From contig CM041550.1 in the NCBI GenBank assembly GCA_023238725.1, positions 4,659,044-4,723,043 on the forward strand: a stretch of DNA of 64,000 bases, in the 5' to 3' direction. Position numbers and translations under genes: made by a program. Of this stretch, positions 12,701-24,700 are shown piece by piece. The notes under the pieces were generated by a model. It did no database searches, was not told the origin of the DNA, and was given only the letters and a program-made list of their open reading frames with translations. The number at the start of each line of letters is the position of its first letter. Position 1 is the first letter of the stretch. The DNA is from Scortum barcoo. Lineage: Eukaryota > Chordata > Actinopteri > Centrarchiformes > Terapontidae.

Positions 12701-15700
12701 CTCTCGCCTTCTCACCCTCGGTTTATGTAATTTAATCATCGCGTGGACTCACCTCGTAGTCCACCTCCAGAGAGTGTCCCTCTCCTTTGGTTTGGAAGTG
12801 CTGCGCGTGGGAGTCCACTGTGAGGTTAACCTGCTTGTTGAAGCGCTCGATGTGAACGGAGTGCCAGTGCTGATCATCCAGCAGGCTGCCCACAGTGACG
12901 GCAACTCGACCGCTGCTGAACCTCAGCCTGTTGTCATCTGGAGGAACACAAAGACAGTGGGAAACTCAGCGGGAGCACGGTGAGCGGCGTTAAGCTGGAG
13001 ATGCGTGAAGGCAGACACCACACACAGAATTATGTCTGATCCATGTACTCAGATGATTTACACCAGCACAAAAACAGGGGGTATGAGGGAAGGTAGGCGC
13101 CACTTGACTGGTCATTTGATTTGTTTCGGCTCTCCTTCTCCGGTCACTTTCACCAGGGAGGAACTTTGGTCAAACTTTGTCATTGTGCCAGAAAGTTTTT
13201 TAATCAAAAGGAGCAGCATCTCTCTGTGGGATTTTTCAGAGATGCAAATGGTCAATCTCCTCAACAGAACAAACATGGACATCTGTAGATCTGCTCTGAG
13301 ATCCCCATATAGCACACTGCATCTACCAGCCTTCCAGCTCCGAGCAGACCGCATTAGGGGAAAACAAGGGGAGGCTGCATCTGTTACTCCACTAACAAAG
13401 TTTGGTGTGCAGATTCACAGTGTCGAAGGATTCACGCAATCCTCACTTAGAGAGTCTCATAAAATGTTTGACATTTTATTCATTGTGGGGCTTTTCCTTG
13501 TTTATTCTGGTTCGGTGTTCACATCCCACCTGAGGGCCCATGTTAGGGAGGCCTTACAACACCTGGCTGACCAGATAACGAATGTGGCGCAACAACATCC
13601 CCGCTCATTGTTTTGGGGGATTTTTAATAGAGCAAACCTCGGCCACGCGGGACCAAAACACAGGCAGCATGTTAAGTGTCTCACCAGAGACACAAACACA
13701 CTGGACCTCTGCTACACAACATTAAAGGACGCCTCTCACTCTGTCCCCCCCCGGGTGGCTGTGGGACTCTGTGATCACTGTATGGTTCATTTCATCCTAA
13801 CCTACAAGCAGAAAGTAAAATCTGCTTAGCCTGTGGTCAAGACTGCGAGGAGATGGACCAACGAGGCGAAGCTCAGAAACACACCGACAAAGGAGATCAG
13901 AGAAACCAATAGAAGTTACAACGAAAAGCTAAAAAAGAGCTTTTTACAGCGGATTCAACTTCTGCGTGAAGAAGCCTGAAGGACATACACACACACACAC
14001 ATACACAAACTGTGGAGAACCACCAACTGGCTGACGACCTGAATGTGCTTTACTGCAGGTTTGATAAGCCGTCACTGACAAGCATCACCTGCTCTGACTC
14101 TGACATCAAAGAACCACCTCCACCCCCTCACTCCTCCCCACTGACCTCCACCTGTACTCGAGATCCGTGAAGGGGATGTGTGCCGGCCCTTTCCGAGACA
14201 GAGGATGAAGAAGGCACAAAGACCAGATGGTGCGTCTCCTGAAAGTCTGCGCTGACCAGCTGCTGTCAATCTTTTGCTCTGTGATGTTCCCCCCCTGCCT
14301 CAAATGCTCCAACATCATCCTGGTTCTCCAAAAAATCCTCCATCACAGGGTTAAATGACATGAAATTTTTTGAGAGACGGTCAGTAGATGAAGCAATCAG
14401 TCATTCGGCTCAACGTTTAACACCATCTACACCAACAAGTGCACCCTTCAGAACTGAAACTCCTGAAGTTTGCAGACGACACCACTGCTGTAACCCTCAT
14501 CTAGGACGGTGATGAGTCAGCTTACAGACGGGAGGCCGAACGACAAACCTTCAAGTTTCTGGGATCCACAGTCTCTCAGGACCTAAAGTAGGTGTCCAAC
14601 ATTAACAGAAGTCCAGCATCAACTGTATTTCTTGCGCCAGTTCGGGAAGTTCAACCTGCCCAATGACCTGCTGATCCAATTTCACACCGCCATTATTCAC
14701 TCTGCTCTCTGCACATCCATCATCCATGTCTTGGATCCACCACCAAGCAGGGGAGGAACAGACTAAAAGAGATAATCCAGACTAATGAAAGAACAACTGG
14801 TGCCGACCTGCCCTCCATTCAGGAGTCGTGTCTTTTTTCACGTCAAAAAGACCAGAAACATGAACAGTGTCTTTCCACAGACTGTAACTCTGGTGAATAA
14901 TTAGCACCAGTCACACAGTGTCAGGAGCGACCCCTGTGACACAAACATCAACTGTACCTGTAAATAATGAATTCTCACTGTTTTAATCCACAGTTTTTAT
15001 ACACACAAATTGATGCATGCTGTGTATATTGTTTACCTCATGTACATAAAGCTACCTGTTTCAATGATCATTTAATTAATCATCTTGGACTTCTTGTTGT
15101 CTTACTGTCTACATTTGTTATCGTTGCTTACAATATGTACATACAGTATATGCACTACCAGTCAGCCAGTTTGGACACACATTCTCATTTAATGGTTTTT
15201 CTTTATTTTTTATTGTTTTCTACATTGTACATTAATACTGTGTCAGACATCCAAAACTATATATAAAAGAACACATATGGAATTATGTAAGTAAAAGAAA
15301 AAAGTGTTAAACAAACCAGAATATGTTTTATATTTTAGATTCTTCAGAGTAGCCACCTTTTGATTTGATGACAGCTTTGCACACTCTTGGCTTTCTCTCA
15401 ATCAGCTTCATGAGCTGGTCACCTGCTGGAACTGGTTTTTAATTAACAGGTGTGCCTTTCCAAGGGTTGATTTGTGGAACTGCTCGCAGAGCAAGAAAAA
15501 AAAATATTTTTATGTGTTCAGATAGTTGGTCAATAAAGCTGATTCTGAATGTAATGTAATAAATCAAATGCCTTTTACTGTAAAACAGTATCTTGGTTTG
15601 AAGATATGTAATGAATGTCATTCTTTGGTTGTTTTATGTTTGGTTTGACAAATTCATCTATTTGAAGTTAAAACTTTTTCCTTTAGTAAGTTGTGAAAAT

Positions 15701-18700
15701 GAGGTGAGATGTACAAATGACAAACAACTCTGGCTTTACTATCTCTCAAACATCACCCAAAATGCACCTGTTTTAAAGGCTTCTTATCGTCTCAATCTGG
15801 CAATGAGTCTCAAAATCACCAAGAAGACACCCACATTCACCGAGAGACCGAATTCTCCTGGAAATAAAAAATTGATCCCAGAGAGAGAGGTTGGAAAAAC
15901 ATAGTTCACCTAAGTTAAGGTAGAGGTCTAATCTTCCTCTGTGAAGCTCCAGGGTGATATAATCTCCCCTCTGCCCCTCTCCATGCAGTAAAACACCCTC
16001 GGCCTGATGGCTCTTGAACCGCAGAGAGATCACGTCCTTCACCGTTGACATGGACTTCTGGTTGAACCGATACAGCAGCGAGCTTCTGCCGTCAAAGTCT
16101 GCCACGTACGACTCTGAAAGAAAATCAGAATAACTCTTAAGTAAGTATTACACACTGTACTACAAGGCATTATAAGAAAAATGTTCTACACGGTAGTGAA
16201 TGTTGCACTAAATGGTAACGCTACGATTTCATTGTTGGAAAAATGCCCCAACAATTTAGTCCACAGGATGAAAGTGGACCAATCTGCAAACATGGTGCTT
16301 TAACGTCAGTGCAGATTAATTAAGCACTGAATGTCACAATTTGAGAAAAGTAGAAAAAAATATTCATACATTTATTCAGTATTTACTTAAGTGCTCTGAA
16401 AATGTTTATACAGTTGTTTTTTAAGAAATATTACATCAGTTTTACATGCTCTTAACTCAAAATGTAAATTCCTTTTGAAATAAAACACATAAATACTGGC
16501 CAACTGAGGAATAAAGAGTGTATAGCACTGCTACTTCTGATATAATATACCTCCTGATATATTGCTAGGAGGGTTGGAGTGGATGATCTCTGCTTAAAAG
16601 AAATATGTAATTTATCCAGTTAACATAACACTAAAAATAAAAAATAAGAAGAAATTTTGTATGTATATCAATTATAAGAGGAGGTGCAACAGTTTCAGTA
16701 GAAAGGAGTGGGCGATGCCACCAGATTGGTTCGATACTGATACTTCTGATATCAGTCTGATCTATATATATATATATATATATCTATATATATATCTATA
16801 TATATATATATTTTTTTTTTTTTTTCCATTAAAACCAGCTAATGTAAATGATGTGGGTGGAGAAAAAAATCCTCTATGATTTATGAGCTTAATGCATTAT
16901 TAATAGGCTACTTCAGGAAATATTCTAATTGCCACCATTAAAATTGCCAAAGCTAGCCATTTTACTTTATTCACCATTAGCTGTGACTCATTTAATCACA
17001 TACATGATGAAACTGAAGATAATTTCCACTGGTAAATAACAAATGTTTACTGTATAAGTCAGAAATAAACATGCATTAAGAAAAGTTCATGACTTCAGAT
17101 GGTAATCTGACTGATTTTTTGACATTGATCCTATTGATGCTAATGTATTGAATAAAGATGGTATTGATACTTCTTTAGGGATCGATCCACCCACCTCTAA
17201 TACCAAGCTATTTATTTTACGGCATAACAGAGTCACTGGATGCAGTGATATGTATTTAATTCCATTTAACACACAACAATAATCCATTCAACGTTACGAG
17301 CATCAAAACAACCCAACAATTAAAAATGTAATTAGGCAGCAGTAACAGTCGGTATGGTCTTTCCACAGAGGAGTTAATAACAAATAATTGTGCAGGTTTA
17401 TCAGTCTGTCGTGAGACGGGCGGCTCTGTTGATCACTGTTTGAAAGTGGCCTGGCTTGGTGCTGTCATGTTGCAGCAGCGCCCGCCGCCTGGCTGTTATA
17501 CAGTAATCTGAGCGAGAAAGGAAACGAGCGCCGGACTCGCTCTGTTTACAAATGCATTTGCTCGACTCAGTAAGTCCCAAACCAGCTGTCAAGATGGAAA
17601 GAGCCTCAATCTTGATTACACTCTCCCCGTTTCACTCCCCTCATTCATATACGATTGATTTCAGGGAGTCCTGAAGAATATATTTGTGATCAGTTAATAG
17701 CATGGGGATATTCTTGGTGTCACCTCTGTATAATCCTGCTTCGGGGAGACACTGCATTGATTACAGCCCGTATCGCAGCAACCTGCCTGTGTCTCTTCTG
17801 TTTTTTAGCATATTAGTAGTTTCTATAATTTAAGTCATTCACATGTTTTTTTGGGACCAAGGAGTATATGAGGCAGCATTAGCTTTATATAATCTTATTC
17901 AACATTAATGCACTACTGTGTGGTCGGGCATCATAAAACTGATCACTGTGGGATATTCTGCCTGTGTTTCACAGTGCATTAATTCACTGGCTCATCTAGT
18001 TAGTACTGTTTCATAATGCGTGGGAGAGGTGTGTCAGTGAATCCCCATTATATGTATTTTATTGAGGATTGCTCAGGCTATAAATGTTACTGTGAGACTG
18101 AACAGCATTGCTTTTTTTCCATGTGCTGCACCAGTTTGTTTTTGCATCTCGTTAAAAGTATGGGATTATTTGAACGTAATCTCTGATGATTAAATCTTTT
18201 TTAGACTGTTATTCCCAAATCATAATTCAATTATGTCATTTCATGTGTTTAAAGAACTTAATTATTTAAGATAATCCACGGTATTCATAAAGACAAGTAT
18301 TAAGCTTTTCATTGTGAACCCACACAAAGAAAAGTAGCAGTTTTCACATTCGCTCCAAGGATTGGCACATCTGAGCTGACTACTCACTATCTGGTGTGTG
18401 TGTGTGTGTGTCACTGCTCAAATCTAGCCAGTGTGTGTTGTATGAATAGGCCCACTTAGTTACACCTTTGTCATTTTTACTGTCTCCGTTATGTGGGACA
18501 CCTTTTTCTGTCATGACAGAGAGCAATGACTCAGTGATGAAACACACATGGACGAGCTCCCAAGTCCTGAGAAAATGTGGTTTGTGAGTTGTGACAACCA
18601 GAACACAATGTTTAATATGTCAAGATATTATTACAATTAAACTGGTGAATGTTGAATATAAATGCCATTTCTAATTATTCAGTTATTATTATTAAGAGCA

Positions 18701-21700
18701 GGAATATTACGTAATGATAAACTAGCAACACATTTAAGTGTTGGGCATTAAAGGCATCAGTATTAGTATCAGCATTTGGCATGTTTTTATATTATCTCTC
18801 TACATCTTACTGCACTTTGCAGCAACATTTAGTACAAAACAAAACAATAAAATCACTCAGCTCGACTGTTATTTAAACTAGGACAGAAAAGATTGACAGA
18901 GAATAAAAAAATGTGAAAATGGTTGTTTCCTGTTTTCCTGTTAGCACATGGAGTCTATAAGAAAACATACCAGTTTCATAATAATACAACTGTGCAAAGA
19001 CTATGCTGATGTTAACTGTATTAGCATCTTGCTAACAGCTGAAAACTGGAGCCACGGCACCATCAGATGTTCCAACATTTGTCTGAGGTGGCGGATTTAA
19101 TTTCATGTTTTATTCTGTTGAACAGTAAGAAATAACTGTGCATGTACAGTATGTTTCACACCCTGGCTTTTTGATTTGTCGCTTCACAGCTGTCTGGAAT
19201 CAAATAGTGTGCTAAAACCAAGTGAAGAGAAAATAGTCCTCATTACTACTCCATCAAGGGTGAGGCTGCAAAAGCGGATGTCTAAATGAAGAAATCCTTC
19301 GAGGAGGTGTAACAGCAGAGGTTTGATGTGTAGACTGAGTGCTTTCAGAGTGTGGTGTTAGCTGCAGGGTGTGTGTTACTCACTGTAGGAGCATCCGTAC
19401 ACCTCCACTCTGAGGCCCATCCAGCCACTGGGGTTCCAGTCGAGAGGGACGAAACGCAGGAAGCGCGTTCTCACCGGGTGGGACAGCTTGTTCTGGACGA
19501 CGGCCTCCGAATTCACATTCCCGACAAATCTCTGCAGGACCACAGAGGCAACAAAGGCTGTAATTATGAAGGCAGCCTGAAACAAAGGACCGGGGCTCCA
19601 CTGGGAAACGACAAATGACCACAGACCAGAAATGAAAAGTGATATTTTCTCCAGGTAGTAGAAAAGTCAGTTTTTTTTTTCTTTCAGCTGAATACTTGAA
19701 ATATAAGCAGAATAAACATCTAAATCCTTGAATAGCACAGACAACAACAAAGTGCAGACAAGGCAAACCCAAGGGCAACATCTTCTTCCTATCCTTGAAC
19801 ATACTATGTTATGTAAAGCGATGAGAATCATTGTGCGGTGTAGAAATATGAGAATATCTGTTCAAACAGGTCCACGTGAGACAGGAGGGAAAAAAAAAAT
19901 CACCACTAAGGCAGCCGGGGGCAAAATGAGGGCTCTCGTATTGTGTTTTCTCCCCGCAGAGCTCAAAACAAAAACCTCTGAGTGCAACTGTGATTCTTCT
20001 TTTTCCTTTCCAGCTCTCCTCCATAAAGCCAGGGGACATAAACAGAGAAACGGAGAAGGAGTGAGAGATGGAGACAGAAACAGAGACAAACAACCTCTCC
20101 TCTCAAATGACTGATTACCAGCCTCCTCATAACAGATTCTGGGCAGGTGACACATCAAATCAATAAGAACTCGTACTATAAAGAGACAAACATATAGATC
20201 ATTGACAGTGGAGCTCTGGGCTTTTGTGAATAGTTCAACACAGTCAGACAAGGCCAATCATTCAGCTTTCCGCAACAGCAGAAATGACCAGCAGCACAAA
20301 TGACCCGTCCGACGCTTTCAGGGGGCTGCAAAGTAGAAGCATCATTAAATGCACCAGGATGCTGCTTCTTGGTAGATAATCAAGGCAACAGTGCGGCTCT
20401 TAGGGCGGTTATTGTGATTTATGCCACCGCTTGCGATCTTTGAGCCATTTGCTGAGTGGAGCCTTGTGGCCAAATCTTAACGCACGTACGAGCGAGGCTT
20501 ATTTACACATGCACAGTAATTCACATCTGCACGGGGAGGGATTAACAAATGGCACCGGGGCCGACACATTTGGTCAAAGCAAATGTATTTCTTTGGCACT
20601 GCAAATGGCTTTTAGAGGAAATGAAATGAGAGAAACACAAAACAAAATAAAAAAAAAACAAGACATACATATTCATGACACTAGGGTTTTCTAAATGCTT
20701 TCAGACAAGATATCAACTGTGGTGTTTTATTGGGGCCGAGGCTGATTAAAACACGCCACGCTGCTTGTCGTACAGGGCTCTAGCCGTGACCTTGTTCTTT
20801 TTTCAGGCTTTGTGTAAGGCACACTGCGGTGGAAGACTGTTTGATTGCTCCGCATACAAAAGCTGCAATTAAAAGGCCCTGAAGAAGTTTTCTTTTCTAA
20901 CATATTCACATAAATTAGCCGTGATTAGATAAGCAACAATTAAAACGTACGACTGGAATAAAAACAACCTCAGTAATTATGAGTCAAAGGCTCGGCTGGC
21001 CCTCTTCATCGGGGCCGCGCGGGTGTGGTCGGGGGATCGCAGCATTCACAAACAAGTGAATGCTGCACGCTCAAATGCTGCTGATTGGTTTATGGAAATA
21101 CATGACATCGGCTTTTTTCCAATAGGAGACCCGAAAAAGAAATAACAAGAACAGATACAGCGACCCACAAAGCAAAACTTTACTGCACACATTAAGAAAC
21201 AGATAAATAACAGGACCCGTCTTTGAATAAGATGGCGTGCTATCAGAATATATTTAGTGTATGGTACGTTTGGTGTACAGATTGTGAAGCTGCTCGCCTT
21301 CATCTTATTTTTGTTCAAATTATTAACCCCGTCTTTCCGCTTGACTCCCTGCTGAACGTCTGGAAAATCTAATGAGCCAAATGAACCCTGATTTGAGGCT
21401 GCAGTGCAGTCATTCTAACCGCTCATTAGCTGACAAAACTCAGACACGTCAGCGCGAGGTATTAGTATTCGGGAGCAACACCGCTACGAGAGCTCCGCTG
21501 AGGACGTCCGCGGCGATGACGTTTGTTTTTTTTCCTCCCTCTTTGGAAAAAACTTGCAACAGAACATCCTGTGCGTTCCAGCTGGGAGATGAAGTGAAGT
21601 CTCTGAGTAAAGGCCTGAGGGTGCACAAGATTTTCCAGAGGTCCAGAGGAGCGAGGTGGGTCCTTATACACATAAACAATCCTAACCCCACTGTGACATC

Positions 21701-24700
21701 ATTATTTCTATTTATGTTTCAGTCACTGTGGGAGTCTCTCACCCCCCCATTCATTAAGGCTCTTTACTCTTCCTCTCCAGTGATGAGCTCCCCTGTGTCA
21801 GTTTTCCTTTCTGTTGCATGCAGCACGGGCACATAAGTTTATTTTAATCAATTCACTGGGGATAAATCCCGCTGCCGGCGCTGAAGACGCTACAGTATGT
21901 TCCAAAGGTCATTGGCCAGTTAAACAGCCTCAGGCAACATATAGTGAAGAACACTGTGAGTATGTGACCTTGCCAGGAGTGAAAATAACGACAGCGATCC
22001 CTGATTGACAGTCAGAAGTGCCCAGACTCGACAAGGCCTTAGATTTTCCTTCAATATCTTAGCTAGCAGCAGAGGGTCTTAGTTATGTCTGTTTTTGTCT
22101 GCTAAACCTAATCTGTTATATTACATTAAGGTATTGCTATTCAGGTTAAATCAAGGTGCTGTCAAGGTTTTCCTTTTTCTACAGCCACCCTGGATCTTCT
22201 TAAGCGCAATCATGCTTTGAGCTAAATGTTAATGTGGGCAGGGGAACTGTCCAGGGTGCTGATTCTGGATCTGTCCTGCTCCGCGACATCAGTACCAGAA
22301 GGTTTAAATCCTACAAGCAGGGAGTAACTTTACTCATCAGCCTCATCATTTGCTTCCCTTATTAGTATATATGTTGTTTTCAGTGCTCGATGTGTCACTG
22401 GTTTGCAGCACCAGCACCTTTTTTTTTTTTCTGCCGTCCCCTTGTCTCTCTAAAGTCCCTAAATGAACTGCATTATCCACATGGTAAGCACAAACTGACG
22501 CTCACCTATTCTTCCCCCGCCTGCTCTATAGTCTAAGTAACGTTGCATTAACCTCACAATAATGTTGGCTTTGCTCCAAAAGTGCACAAAGAGAACACGA
22601 ACAGAGTCTGATGACGGTGATAAAAACCCATGTTGTGAAAGTCTTTTATTCACTGTAGAGATTCAGAACATCTTGCTTAATGATTTGCTGATACCAGCAG
22701 ATAGAGAAGCCAACATGTGAATAAGAGGAGAGCTGGCACTTATTTTACTCCACTTCAAACACTGGTTGTTGTTCCAGAGACTTATCTAGTTAATTTGTTG
22801 GATCAGATTCCCTTGGCTATTCTAGTAGGGGCTTTGTTTTGTTTTTTTGTGTTGGCTTTAGCAAAGAAATGAAGTTTTTGATTTCATGCTAAGTTTTCGA
22901 GACTTGGATCCTGCTGAGCAACATCAAGGCAGCGCTGAGCGCTCACAAAGGAAAGGCTAACATGCTGATGTGTAAGTGGTTTAATGTTGACCATGCTCCC
23001 CATCTTAGTCCAAGGTGCTACCATGCTAATGTTTGCTCATTAGCACTAAACACAGAATACAGCTGATGGGAGTGTCATTAGTGTTGCACATTGTTTGAAT
23101 TTCCTGCGTGATCGGGCTGTATAATATTAAAAGGGACAATCATTGCACAAGTCCAGTGTGAGTTGTTATTGTTGTGTGTTATTTGAAGAAATGAAATTGG
23201 GAGCGGGAAATCACTCGCACGCAAAAAAAGACAAATTAGCACTTAAGCAAACACATTTTGATCCTTGTTAGAACCCCATCTACCTGAACAGCTAATAAGC
23301 ATGAAAATTAATGCTTCCCTAAAGGAGAAGAATTTGTTTCACACATTTATTCACAGCAGCATTAAAAAGATTTTTAAATAAGGCTTTTCAAGGATAATGA
23401 AGGTAATCTGGAACCCCCCTGCTAGAATATATTCCTCTTCCCACCTATGAATATTTGCAGAGAGCTAATTCACCGTGGAGTAGATTGCAAATATTATACA
23501 TGGAATTAGGTTAAAGCAGGATTTAAAACGGGGGCCCTACCATTTTTAAAGAGTTTACTTTAAAAGCACCTTCACGCACAGAGCTATTTTATTTTCACAC
23601 AAGAAAGGACATTTAAGAGTAAGTCAGTCTTTGAAGTTTCACAGCACGAGCTGATAAAAGTCCATATTTCATTTGCTCAAAGCTTCCTCTGACATAAGTC
23701 ATTTTCACAGGTTTTCTCCCCTGGCTTGCACTAATTAGGTTATTATCAGCTTGTAGCGCAATCCTGTTGTTTCACATGTTCTCTGGTGGAATAACAGGCT
23801 TGGCTCAGAACACTCTCACAGAAAGGCGACTGTTTGCAAGAACAGACGCTAACGTCGACACTGTTACTGAGGTCACTCGAGTAAATCATTAAAGGGTGGC
23901 AAAGTTAAACAAAGGGAGAAACTATAGAAACTTTTTCATGTTTGCGCAGGAAGGAGAGGTTATTTGCATTCATTTTATTTTATGTGTCAACATATATATG
24001 GGAATTAATTTGTGTTAGTAAAAGTGTTTTCACTCATGTCTTAATAAGGATGAAGATGTCAGTGAGTCAGTAACTCTTCCATTTTTTAAATCCAGAGCAA
24101 GATATAGATATATATGCATAGATACTGTCAAGACAGCCATGAAATTTGTAATGGATATTGATGTTCCCCATCAGATTTAAGTGACAGTAGACAAAAATGT
24201 CAACTTTGCACACAAAAATATCTATTAAGAATGTCATCTATGCTCTCAAGAGGATAAATTTCCCTCTGCCCTTTCTGTAGCATCACCCTCACAACAAACT
24301 AAATAATACAGTATATTATATTATCTTACATATCACTCTGTATTTCAGCCCAGATTAATGTAAGGATGGGTTTGTTCCCTGCCATTACGCTATTAAACAT
24401 TTCAGGAAATGGAGACGCCAGTAGGATTGTTGACCTTTATCTCTTTTTTTTTTCACAGGGATAATTTTTCTATGGAGCTAATTTGGCTCGGCGTTGGCTC
24501 GGAGTGGCTGAGAGCTAGCAGTCATATCAGCAGCTGCTGCTCTCTCATTAGTCCCCCTCAGTTCAGTTTCTGGCAGCGAGCCGTTACCTTTGAGCTTCAC
24601 TTGTTAAAATGCCAGACGGACGTGAGTTGGTATCAGCGAGGTCTTGGTGAAAGCTGGAGTTAGCCAGCTTGGGTGTGGGTTTCATTACGGCTTGCAGACT

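Larger units (their letters stand above)
12938..15909 (-). other. cntnap5: cntnap5 intron 5, 3.0 kb, mostly transposon-derived
   Basis: From about 13530 to 15560 the intron is occupied by an L2-like LINE relic lying antisense to the gene, with a Tc1/mariner end fragment near its 3' end. 12938-13529 and 15561-15909 show no recognised element. Confidence 0.8.
16114..19383 (-). other. cntnap5: cntnap5 intron 4, 3.3 kb
   Basis: Non-coding and AT-rich. It holds a TA-rich microsatellite with a poly-T tract (16762-16825) and a short (TG)n at 18394-18411. 17400-17660 is noticeably more GC-rich than its surroundings and is not a repeat I recognise. Confidence 0.8.

Noticed and set aside
12675..12983. 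102-codon plus-strand frame
   Set aside because: It is the reverse complement of cntnap5 exon 6 with flanks. The minus-strand translation is the conserved one.
13005..13829. 274-codon open frame as a host gene
   Set aside because: Its C-terminal third is a LINE endonuclease relic. The N-terminal part is unrelated intronic sequence that happens to be open.
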